In this document: piece after piece, positions 1-5,896 of the stretch
How the letters are laid out: every line of letters begins with the position of its first letter
Numbering within the stretch: the stretch's first letter is position 1
Assembly: GCA_025924495.1 (NCBI GenBank)
Contig: JAICIG010000441.1
Location: 1-6,519, forward strand
Reading direction: 5' to 3'
Length of the DNA stretch: 6,519 bases
Source of the DNA: Pirellulales bacterium
Lineage (GTDB): Bacteria; Planctomycetota; Planctomycetia; Pirellulales; JAICIG01
Translations under genes and position numbers: made by a program
The notes under the pieces: generated by a model
Told to the model about the DNA's origin: nothing
The model's input: the letters and a program-made list of their open reading frames with translations, nothing else
Databases searched by the model: none

Positions 1-1998
1 GAGGCGGCCTTTCTGGGCGCCAGCGAAGTGGCCATGCCCGAGTTGGTCTCCAGTTGTTGCACGCTGCTGGTGCTCGCGCCGCTGGCGATGATGCCCGGCA
101 TGGGCCAGTTCCTGTTCAAACCGATGGCGATGGCCGTGGCATTTGCCATGATCTCCGCCTACCTGCTCTCGCGAACCTTCGTGCCCGCGCGTTGCGCCGC
201 GTGGCTTAAGGCGCATGCCGCTCACGCCAGCCATGGCGAGGCGCAGCGCGGACTGATGGCCCGAGCCTTCGCCCGCTGGGAAGCGGTCATCGACAGGGGC
301 ATTCAATGGTACGTCGCGCGGTTGGATTCCGTGTTGCGGCATCGTTTGCTGACGATCGGCATTGCCGCCACGCTGATGACGGCCGTGATGCTCGGCTTGG
401 GCGGCCGGGTGCGCCGCGAATTCTTCCCCGAAGTCGATGCCGGGGCTTTCGAAATGACGGTGCGGGCGAAAGCCGGCACGCGCATCGAAAAGACCGAAGA
501 GCGAATCGGCCAGGTGGAAAAGCTCGTCCAGGACACGATCGGACGAGATCTGCAGATGATCATCAGCGAGTTAGGCGTCACGCCCGATTGGTCGGCCGCC
601 TACACGCCCAACTCGGGGCCGATGGACGCCATCTGCAAAATCCAGCTTGAGGAGCATCGCCATCACTCGGCCCAAGAGTATGTCCACGAACTGCGTACGG
701 CGTTCGCCAACGACCCGAAGTTCTCCGGCCTGGAGTTCGCCTTCGACGCGGGCGGCATGATTCGCGGAGCCATGAACGAAGGCAAGTCGACGCCTATCAA
801 TATCCGCGTCGAGGCCAAAGATCTGCAAAGGGCTCGCGCGGTCGCCGAAGGCATTCAGCGCGAAGTCCAGCTCATCGACGGCGTCGTCGACTGCCGCATC
901 ATCCAGCGATTGGATTATCCGCGTTACGTGATCGAGGTCGATCGGGCCAAAGCCGCCGACGCCGGACTGAATCAAAGCGACGTGATGCGAAACGTCGTGT
1001 CCGCGTTCAATTCCAGCATTCAGTTCAACAAAAAGAACTTCTGGATCGACCCGGTCAGCCACAACCAGTATTTCGTCGGCGTGCAGTATCCGGAATCCGA
1101 GATTGAGTCGCTCGACACTTTGAAGAACATTCCCGTCACGGGAGCTAAGCAAGGCCCGCCCGTTCCGCTGGGCAATTTGATCCAACAACCGATTCGCAAA
1201 GACCAGGCGCCGGCGGAAATTACCCACAACAATCTGGCGCCCGCGATCGACCTGGTGATGGGCGTTTATGGTCGCGATCTGGGGCACGTTTCGGACGACG
1301 TCTATAAAGTCGTCGCCAAGTTTGGAACGCCGATCGCAGGCAAGGCTTCCCTGTGGACTCCTTACGATCCGACGACGGGCAGCGAAAAAAAGGAAATGCA
1401 AGGCGCCAAGCTGCTGATCAGCGGCGAGTACTTGCGCATGCAGGAAACGTTCCATAACCTGGGCATGGGGCTGGTGCTGGCGTCGCTGTTGATGTACTTC
1501 TTGATGGTCGCCCTCGACAAGTCCTATGTCGTGCCCATCACCGTCATGCTCGTCGTGCCGCTGTCGCTGACGGGAGTACTGCCGACACTGTACTTGACCG
1601 GCAGCGCGCTCAACGTGCAATCGCTGTTGGGCATCATCTTTATCGTCGGCATCAAGGTCGCCAACACCGTGCTGATGACTGACTATGCCCAGGAATTGCG
1701 GCGCCACGAAGGCTTGACCCCCACGGAAGCCATTCGCAAGGCCGCCTCCATCCGCGTTCGCCCCGTGACCATGACGGCATTGGCCGCCTTCTTTGCCATG
1801 ATTCCCACGGCGATGGCCATGCAGCGCGGCAGCGAGGCTAACGCGCCTCTAGCGCGGGCGATCCTCGGCGGCCTGCTGGCCGGCGAACCGGCGACGCTGT
1901 TTGTCTTGCCGGCGCTCTACTCGTTACTGGTGCGAGACAAGCATCCGCCGCAGTCTCATATCGAAACGATTGCGACGGTCCCGCAGGCCGGTATTTAG
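1..1998 (+). CDS. RND-family efflux permease, C-terminal part (5' end outside window)
   Basis: Inner-membrane pump subunit of the AcrB/CusA (RND) superfamily, which exports drugs, metals or other solutes using the proton gradient, with a periplasmic adaptor and an outer-membrane channel. The frame is open from base 1, so the gene begins upstream and the ATG at 28 is internal. The fragment is 665 residues. Visible order: the TM5-TM6 region (about 1-62); a cytoplasmic loop; TM7 (about 114-136); the second periplasmic domain (about 137-485), opening with F-F-P-E-V-D-A-G and A-G-T-R-I-E-K-T-E, typical of the family; then five membrane segments (about 488-644) with the R-V-R-P-V-T-M-T signature and G-G-L-L near the end. 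The proton-relay Asp pair of TM4 would lie upstream, out of view. Charged residues sit inside two late helices: K552 in G-I-K-V-A-N and E629 in A-G-E-P. The substrate cannot be told from this part. The adaptor gene is probably upstream; nothing downstream looks co-transcribed. Confidence 0.93.
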   Translation, partial: EAAFLGASEVAMPELVSSCCTLLVLAPLAMMPGMGQFLFKPMAMAVAFAMISAYLLSRTFVPARCAAWLKAHAAHASHGEAQRGLMARAFARWEAVIDRGIQWYVARLDSVLRHRLLTIGIAATLMTAVMLGLGGRVRREFFPEVDAGAFEMTVRAKAGTRIEKTEERIGQVEKLVQDTIGRDLQMIISELGVTPDWSAAYTPNSGPMDAICKIQLEEHRHHSAQEYVHELRTAFANDPKFSGLEFAFDAGGMIRGAMNEGKSTPINIRVEAKDLQRARAVAEGIQREVQLIDGVVDCRIIQRLDYPRYVIEVDRAKAADAGLNQSDVMRNVVSAFNSSIQFNKKNFWIDPVSHNQYFVGVQYPESEIESLDTLKNIPVTGAKQGPPVPLGNLIQQPIRKDQAPAEITHNNLAPAIDLVMGVYGRDLGHVSDDVYKVVAKFGTPIAGKASLWTPYDPTTGSEKKEMQGAKLLISGEYLRMQETFHNLGMGLVLASLLMYFLMVALDKSYVVPITVMLVVPLSLTGVLPTLYLTGSALNVQSLLGIIFIVGIKVANTVLMTDYAQELRRHEGLTPTEAIRKAASIRVRPVTMTALAAFFAMIPTAMAMQRGSEANAPLARAILGGLLAGEPATLFVLPALYSLLVRDKHPPQSHIETIATVPQAGI

Positions 1999-2244
1999 CG
2001 AGCGATCCTCGGGGGAGATCAAAGGGACGAATCCGCTATGGCAATATCACCTGCAATTATGTATCGCGCCTAGTGCACAGGAAGCCGTGGCGAGCATCAT
2101 TGCTTGGCGCCTTAAGATACACTGGACATTGCACGGATGCCGTTCGCTTGATCCTTCGGGGCGGAGAGGGCTATGTGAAGCTACCCCTCGACCTTTACGC
2201 CGCTCCATGCTTCGCATCAAGGCGAGTTTTGGCGTACAATTCGC
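1999..2244. other. Non-coding stretch between the RND gene and the antitoxin-like frame
   Basis: I see no gene on either strand here; the open frames crossing it are shadows that start or end inside neighbouring genes. There is an imperfect inverted repeat just after the RND stop (around 2004-2020, GATC arms with one mismatch), but no T-run, so it is not a convincing terminator. The 11-mer atggcaatatc at 2038-2048 recurs at 3234-3244, on the other side of the degraded patch. Confidence 0.5.
2235..2240 (+). promoter_or_regulatory. Candidate -10 box next to the antitoxin start
   Basis: TACAAT matches five of six bases of the sigma-70 -10 consensus and lies four bases before the ATG at 2245. 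No good -35 box sits 16-18 bases upstream, and there is no Shine-Dalgarno sequence before the ATG. If real, the transcript would be leaderless or nearly so. It could equally be chance. Confidence 0.2.
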
Positions 2245-2497
2245 ATGAGCGCGAACCTTCGCAAAGAATTGGCGGATGCCCTCCACGCGGCTGGCGACAG
2301 CGAACTGGAAGTGGTCGATCCGAGCAGGAATCGTACCTATGTGATCGTCGACAGCGAAATTCACAGTCGGGCGATGGAAGCGCTGCGCCGCCAGCAGGAT
2401 CATGATGCAATTGCCGAAGGCATCGCGCAGATGGAAGCCGGACAAAGCAAGCCGCTTGATGAAGCGTTCGCGGCTCGGATTTACGAACACGCAATGA
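2245..2497 (+). pseudogene. PHD/RelB-like antitoxin with a shifted 3' end
   Basis: Antitoxins of this kind bind and neutralise the partner RelE/ParE toxin and repress their own promoter. The body of the gene is in the 2245 frame. Its last few codons make better sense in the +1 frame: from about 2471 that frame reads R-L-G-F-T-N-T-Q and stops at TGA 2495-2497. Relatives, as I recall them, often end in a similar R-x-L-G-F tail. That TGA overlaps the toxin ATG at 2494-2496 as ATGA, the usual coupling of antitoxin and toxin genes. I infer a small deletion near 2465-2475 that removed the original end and fused antitoxin to toxin in frame. The family assignment is by remembered pattern only. Confidence 0.5.
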
Positions 2498-2928
2498 CGT
2501 TTCGCGTGATTGTTCTTCCTCGCTCTGAAGCGGACATCGAGGCAAACGCTCGGTGGCGGGCGGAGCATCACTCCGCTGTTTTTGCTTCGGACTATTGGAC
2601 GATAGTGGTGTGTAGCGAGTTAGATATTAGACCAGTCCCATTTATAACTGCGTGCCGCCTTCTCCCTAGCAACGGACACGTCGGTAAGGAACTAAACTCT
2701 TGCAATATGCAGAACGACAAAGAAGCCAAAAACGCGTCCGCGCGTGGTTTTGAAGACTTCCTTCGGTTGTGCTTCCGCTACTTTTCCTTCGTGAAAGGCC
2801 ATGGACTTACTTCGCGTAAATGTGTCCAAGCAGGGCATGAGATTGCGGTGATCTATGAAAGCGCGATTCAACAAGTGACAATTCACTTCGAATCATTTTG
2901 CGGTCCTTGGGTCGTCATCGGAAAATAA
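2245..2928 (+). CDS. Chimeric 227-residue frame: antitoxin-like N-terminus, toxin fragment, unrelated C-terminus
   Basis: One uninterrupted frame that looks like three unrelated pieces joined by decay. Residues 1-83 resemble small PHD/RelB-type antitoxins common in planctomycetes: an N-terminal helix, then V-V-D-P-S-R-N-R-T-Y-V-I-V (23-35), a strand that in such proteins precedes the DNA-binding or dimerising part, then E-G-I-A-Q-M-E-A-G (58-66). Residues 84-114 match the start of a RelE/ParE-type toxin. Residues 115-154 are not recognisable, and residues 155-227 start a different small protein. No Shine-Dalgarno precedes the ATG. The antitoxin part may still be translated, but I doubt a working 227-residue protein exists. 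An automated pipeline would probably call this a hypothetical protein. I am confident in the frame, moderately confident in the antitoxin and toxin similarity, and the functional state is inference. Confidence 0.55.
   Translation: MSANLRKELADALHAAGDSELEVVDPSRNRTYVIVDSEIHSRAMEALRRQQDHDAIAEGIAQMEAGQSKPLDEAFAARIYEHAMTFRVIVLPRSEADIEANARWRAEHHSAVFASDYWTIVVCSELDIRPVPFITACRLLPSNGHVGKELNSCNMQNDKEAKNASARGFEDFLRLCFRYFSFVKGHGLTSRKCVQAGHEIAVIYESAIQQVTIHFESFCGPWVVIGK
2494..2586 (+). pseudogene. RelE/ParE-type toxin, N-terminal fragment
   Basis: About 31 residues starting M-T-F-R-V-I-V-L-P-R and continuing E-A-D-I-E-A-N-A-R-W-R-A-E-H-H-S, which is strand 1 and helix 1 of the RelE/ParE fold. Full toxins of the family have about 90-100 residues; the rest (the later strands and helices carrying the catalytic or gyrase-contacting residues) is absent in all three forward frames. 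After about 2580 the similarity stops abruptly and base composition drops. The fragment cannot be an active toxin. It directly follows, and is now fused to, its antitoxin partner. Confidence 0.55.
2643..2648 (+). promoter_or_regulatory. Candidate -10 box upstream of the 2707 gene remnant
   Basis: TATAAC matches five of six bases of the -10 consensus and lies in the AT-richer join between the toxin fragment and the start at 2707. The -35 region at the right spacing (TTAGAT) matches poorly. It would fit a separate promoter brought in with the downstream gene, but the support is thin. Confidence 0.15.
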
Positions 2929-3102
2929 GTTGCGCGAACTTGGGTTCGAAGAGGATTGCATCAACTTGAAGCGACGCTTAAGACGCGAGCCGATGATTCG
3001 CCACAGCCGCGCTCCTTGCAAGAAGCGTGCGGGCTATATGAACTTCGTCCCTTGGCACAACTGCTCAAGGAACGCTGGAACGATCTGTTTGCAGCGTTTT
3101 GA
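2707..3102 (+). pseudogene. Small unidentified gene broken by an in-frame TAA
   Basis: From the ATG at 2707 the frame gives 73 residues with a coherent pattern (aromatic-rich start, G-H-G-L, then E-I-A-V-I-Y-E-S, V-T-I-H-F-E-S and P-W-V-V-I-G-K) and meets TAA at 2926-2928. The same frame continues from 2929 for 57 more codons to TGA 3100-3102, with protein-like sequence including G-L-H-Q-L-E-A, Y-E-L-R-P-L-A-Q-L-L-K and R-W-N-D-L-F. Just after the stop, another frame (from 2930, L-R-E-L-G-F-E-E) also looks plausible before the original frame resumes, so two compensating indels fit as well as one nonsense change. The intact ancestor would be about 130 residues, cytosolic, with no signal peptide or TM segment. 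I cannot name the family. No clear Shine-Dalgarno is present; AAGGA at 2686-2690 is too far away. Confidence 0.5.
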
Positions 3103-3285
3103 TTGTTCGCAGGATTTTAGGGCAAGGGCAGATATGGGAGGCGGTTAGCTGGATAGGTCTAATCGCCGGCTCATAGAGGCTCATTTTCCTTGCAGTCTGC
3201 GAAGGGTGAAAAGCGGACTCAAGTTTCCAGTAAATGGCAATATCGCGAACGCAATAACCACCGCTACGAGATTGGCTGTCTCGTG
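3103..3285. other. Non-coding stretch between the convergent pseudogene and thuA
   Basis: No gene is supported here. It holds the second copy of the 11-mer atggcaatatc (3234-3244) and a hairpin beside the thuA stop codon. The rest is unremarkable. Confidence 0.5.
3266..3284 (-). terminator. Hairpin directly after the thuA stop codon
   Basis: A perfect 6-bp stem, acgaga at 3266-3271 against tctcgt at 3279-3284, with a 7-base loop. On the minus strand it begins two bases after the TAG at 3288-3286. No T-run follows, so it is not a classical intrinsic terminator. Its position suggests a 3'-end or mRNA-stability role for the thuA transcript. Confidence 0.35.
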
Positions 3286-4170
3286 CTATTCCTTCGCTCG
3301 TGTCCGCACTTCGTCAGCCGTGGGAAAATCGTCGGGCAGTTTTTGTTGAGTGACCTTGCCGGTGGCGGCCCATTCGGCGCCGCGCTCGAGGGTGACGATG
3401 AAGCCGACGCACTGCATGGCTTCGGGGCTGTGGCCTAGCGTGGTGTGAAAGACGCGGCCTTTGCCATAGTCGATCGCCATCAGCATCGGCTCGTGCTCGC
3501 CGGAGCCGCCCTGACCTTTGTCGGCATAAGCGGTGGCCAACACCGTCATGTTTTCGGCTGGGCCGCGGAGCCGGTCGTAAAGTTCGTCGGAAGCGTGCAG
3601 CCAGCTTGAGGGCAAGCCAGCCATGATCGGGTGTTTACTGTCGCGCGTGACTACCAGGAACGGATGCTGAGCGCCGTGGCTGCCGCCGCCGCCGGGCGAA
3701 GTGTCGCGCACGAGCTGCCCTTCGCGGAAACGGACATAAGGGCCCGATTTCTCATTGCGGCCGCCCCAGCCGCCGACGCCGATCATCTGGTTGTATTCTT
3801 TCCAATCAGGAAATGAGTTGTCGGCGGCATGGACCACCACCAAACCTTTCCCGTCGCGAACGAACTTGGCCAACGCCTCCTGAGTTTCCTTCGGCCAGGC
3901 GGCGCCGTTGTAATTGGAAACGACGACGTCATATTTCGAGAAGTCAGGGCGAAAGCCGCTCATGTCCTGCCCGTTGGCAGGCGAGGTGGCGACATCGACT
4001 GTGAACAGGCCCGATGCTTCCAGGTGCTTCTTTAAGAGCGGCGTCGTGGCCATCCAGTTGTGGTTGTTCTGGCCGTCGACGATCAGGGCTTTCAGTTTCT
4101 CTTCGGCCGAGACTGCTGCGGCCAGCAAGAAGCTAAGTCCGCAGGCGAGCAGGTTCGTTCGGTAGTTCAT
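3286..4170 (-). CDS. Exported ThuA-domain protein (glutamine-amidotransferase-like fold)
   Basis: A 294-residue protein of the ThuA (trehalose-utilisation-like) family, a class-I glutamine-amidotransferase-like fold that is very abundant in planctomycetes and usually linked to sugar or glycoside metabolism; the exact reaction is unknown. Residues 1-22 form a Sec signal peptide (short polar start, [14 protein letters not shown] core, cleavage likely after A-V-S-A), so it acts in the periplasm. The domain then shows K-A-L-I-V-D-G (27-33), Y-D-V-V-V-S-N-Y (80-87), G-L-V-V-V-H-A-A-D (109-117), D-E-L-Y (195-198), [10 protein letters not shown] (238-247) and [10 protein letters not shown] (262-271). 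The start at 4170 is chosen over the in-frame ATG at 4293 because it is followed at once by the signal peptide and preceded by GAGGA. It stands alone on the minus strand, divergent from the fhcB-like gene. The length is normal for a single-domain member. Confidence 0.92.
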   Translation of the reverse strand: MNYRTNLLACGLSFLLAAAVSAEEKLKALIVDGQNNHNWMATTPLLKKHLEASGLFTVDVATSPANGQDMSGFRPDFSKYDVVVSNYNGAAWPKETQEALAKFVRDGKGLVVVHAADNSFPDWKEYNQMIGVGGWGGRNEKSGPYVRFREGQLVRDTSPGGGGSHGAQHPFLVVTRDSKHPIMAGLPSSWLHASDELYDRLRGPAENMTVLATAYADKGQGGSGEHEPMLMAIDYGKGRVFHTTLGHSPEAMQCVGFIVTLERGAEWAATGKVTQQKLPDDFPTADEVRTRAKE

Positions 4171-4178
4171 AGGCGGTT

Positions 4179-4183
4179 TCCTC
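4179..4183 (-). promoter_or_regulatory. Ribosome binding site that fixes the thuA start
   Basis: GAGGA on the minus strand, eight bases before the ATG at 4170. It supports the start that begins with the signal peptide over the longer open frame reaching 4293. Confidence 0.7.
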
Positions 4184-4344
4184 GTGAAGGCGTTGCGTCG
4201 GACGGGAGACGGGGCGCGGTGCGCTTGGGGGCCAGGGCTGAGTGTAACCCGACTGCGAGGCGAAGAAAACGCGGAGAGTGCATCGGGCGCCATCGAAGGG
4301 CAGGTAGTAAGGCGTTCTCCCCTGCGATATTGCCGTTCTGTCGC

Positions 4345-4398
4345 GGCAGGCAGGAATGCCTGCCCTCCTGGTCAGGAGGATGGACATTCTTGTCCGCC
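4345..4398. repeat. Triple-hairpin intergenic element
   Basis: Three hairpins are packed end to end. The first has a perfect 8-bp stem, ggcaggca (4345-4352) with tgcctgcc (4357-4364), closed by a GGAA (GNRA-type) loop. The second has a 6-bp stem, cctcct (4364-4369) with aggagg (4374-4379), and loop ggtc. The third has a 5-bp stem, ggaca (4382-4386) with tgtcc (4391-4395), and loop ttct. The wording (caggaatgcctg, then ggacattcttgtcc) resembles a dispersed intergenic repeat I recall from planctomycete genomes, where it gives rise to spurious small frames. Only one copy is present here, so repeat status is inference; the stems are directly visible. Confidence 0.6.
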
Positions 4399-4480
4399 AC
4401 GTCGTTCCACCGCCCTTGTGTTTTGACGCCGGTTTCGTACCTTCGAGGGTTTGTCAGGCGCCGCGCCGGGGTCTTCATTC

Positions 4481-4487
4481 AAGGTGA
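4481..4487 (+). promoter_or_regulatory. Ribosome binding site that fixes the fhcB-like start
   Basis: AAGGTGA lies ten bases before the ATG at 4498. It favours this start over the long upstream extension of the same frame back to 4060, which would run antisense through the thuA 5' end and has no protein-like character. Confidence 0.6.
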
Positions 4488-4497
4488 ATGCGGTTTC

Positions 4498-5832
4498 ATG
4501 AGTCAGACTGCCGAGTCGAATTCCTCGCGCCGAATCGTGGCGGACGCCACCTGCACCTACTGCACATGCATGTGCGACGATATCGTGTTGACGGTGGAGA
4601 ACAATCGGATCGTCGACGCAAAGAATGCCTGCGCCTTGGGCCGTGAGTGGTTCATGCGGCCGCGGCCGGAATATTCGCCGGCCTGCACGATCGAAGGACG
4701 CGAGGCGCCGATCGACGAAGGCATCGAGCGGGCGGCACAATTGCTCACCGAGGCCGAGTACCCGCTCGTCTACGGTCTGACCGAAACGACCAGCGAAGCG
4801 CAGCGCGTCGCGACGGCGATCGCCGATTGGCTGGGCGGCACGCTGGATACGGGGACCAGCATTGGCCATGCGCCTTCGGTGCTGGCGATCCAATCGGTCG
4901 GCAAAGTCACCTGTACGCTCGGCGAGATCGGCAACCGCAGCGACCTAATCGTGTTTTGGGGTTCGAACTGCGTCGAGACACACCCTCGCGTATTCACAAA
5001 ATACACCGCCATGGCCCAAGGGATGTTCGTCCCCGGCGGGCGTGCCGACCGCACGTGCATCTTGATCGACGTCAAGCGCACGAAAACGGCTGAGGCGATG
5101 GACCAGTTCCTGCAAATCCAACCGAATGCCGATTTCGAGGCGATTTGGACCTTGCGGGCATTGTTAAAGGGCTTGCCGCTGGATGCGGCGGAAGTCCTGG
5201 CTCAGACCGGCGTATCACTGGAGGCTTGGAGCCACCTGGCGGAGCGCATGAAGCGCGCGAGGTTCGGCGCCATTATTTTTGGCATGGGGCTGATGCGCTC
5301 ACGCGGCGAACATGCCAACTGCGAAGCGCTGTTCATGCTGAACCGGGAGCTGAATGGGTTTACGCGGTTCGTGACTCGTTCCATCCGGGCCCGCGGCAAT
5401 GTGACGGGCGGCGACAAGCTGGTGGGCTGGCGGACCGGTTTTCCTTACGCCATCGACTTGGCGCGAGGCTATCCACGTTATAACCCAGGCGAATATACGT
5501 CAGTCGACGTGCTGGCGCGCGGGGAGGCCGATGCGGCTCTGATCGTGGCGGCCGATCCCCTCGGCACATTCGAAGCGAAGGCCGCCGAGCAATTGCGCTC
5601 GATTCCCTATGTCTGCGTCGGACCGCATGATACGGCGACCGCTGGCGGCGCCGCCGTGAATTTCACCACCGCGACCTATGGCATTCATACATCGGGCACG
5701 GTCTATCGCATGGATGATGTCCCGATTCGCCTGCGTCCTGCCCTGGCCAGCCGTTACCCCAGTGAATTCGACGTGCTGTCACAGCTCGAAAAACGCATCC
5801 GACAGTTGCAATTGGCCGTCACTTCCCACTAG
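4498..5832 (+). CDS. fhcB: Formylmethanofuran dehydrogenase / formyltransferase-hydrolase subunit B-like protein
   Basis: A 444-residue cytosolic protein of the FwdB/FmdB/FhcB family, molybdopterin-oxidoreductase fold. In methanogens the B subunit reduces CO2 on methanofuran; in methylotrophic bacteria and planctomycetes the Fhc complex (A, B, C, D) turns formyl-H4MPT into formate during C1 oxidation. The N-terminal cluster motif is kept: C19-x2-C22-x3-C26-D-D and C45 in N-A-C-A-L-G, plus an extra Cys at 24. The segment that carries the metal-binding Cys or Sec in archaeal FwdB (W-G-C-N-P...H-P-R-H) reads W154-G-S-N-C158-V-E-T-H-P-R here, so that Cys is Ser with a Cys two residues on. Later conserved-looking stretches are F-G-M-G-L (261-265) and A-A-D-P-L-G-T-F (351-358). 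Length is normal for the family. It is not followed by fhcA, C or D within the window; a zinc-ribbon protein comes 64 bases later. The family call is firm, the bacterial Fhc role likely, and loss of redox activity an inference. Confidence 0.9.
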   Translation: MSQTAESNSSRRIVADATCTYCTCMCDDIVLTVENNRIVDAKNACALGREWFMRPRPEYSPACTIEGREAPIDEGIERAAQLLTEAEYPLVYGLTETTSEAQRVATAIADWLGGTLDTGTSIGHAPSVLAIQSVGKVTCTLGEIGNRSDLIVFWGSNCVETHPRVFTKYTAMAQGMFVPGGRADRTCILIDVKRTKTAEAMDQFLQIQPNADFEAIWTLRALLKGLPLDAAEVLAQTGVSLEAWSHLAERMKRARFGAIIFGMGLMRSRGEHANCEALFMLNRELNGFTRFVTRSIRARGNVTGGDKLVGWRTGFPYAIDLARGYPRYNPGEYTSVDVLARGEADAALIVAADPLGTFEAKAAEQLRSIPYVCVGPHDTATAGGAAVNFTTATYGIHTSGTVYRMDDVPIRLRPALASRYPSEFDVLSQLEKRIRQLQLAVTSH

Positions 5833-5896
5833 TCTGGAGACAGGGCAGCGGCTCATTTGAGTCGGCCGTTGCTCGGCAGACCCCGGATGAATTCGC

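Larger units (their letters stand above)
4171..4497. other. Divergent intergenic region (thuA and fhcB-like promoters expected)
   Basis: 327 bases without a supported gene. Both flanking genes point outward, so both promoters should lie here. I see only weak matches, such as TTGACG at 4423-4428 with no fitting -10, and TTGTGT at 4416-4421 with TACCTT at 4438-4443. The three-hairpin element at 4345-4398 occupies the middle. Short open frames crossing the region on both strands look spurious. Confidence 0.5.

Noticed and set aside
571..1707. Long minus-strand open frame (378 residues) inside the RND gene
   Set aside because: It is a GC-driven shadow of the permease: His/Gln/Arg-rich, no recognisable domain, and opposite a frame with clear RND motifs.
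2073..2405. Plus-strand frame of 110 residues across the antitoxin start
   Set aside because: Overlaps the antitoxin-like frame, has no family character and no binding site.
2940..2950. ttgggttcgaa, resembling a tRNA T-loop
   Set aside because: No matching T-stem, acceptor stem, anticodon arm or CCA end around it.
4141..4152. Lipobox-like L-L-A-C at residues 7-10 of the ThuA protein
   Set aside because: Only six polar residues come before it, with no hydrophobic core upstream, and the hydrophobic stretch lies after the Cys; a signal-peptidase I site at A-V-S-A fits better.
4171..4293. Longer thuA start at 4293
   Set aside because: It would bury the signal peptide behind 41 Arg/Pro-rich residues; the start at 4170 has GAGGA eight bases upstream.
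4060..4497. Upstream extension of the fhcB-like frame to 4060
   Set aside because: It would overlap the thuA 5' end in antisense and crosses the hairpin element; the encoded sequence is low-quality and the ATG at 4498 has its own binding site.
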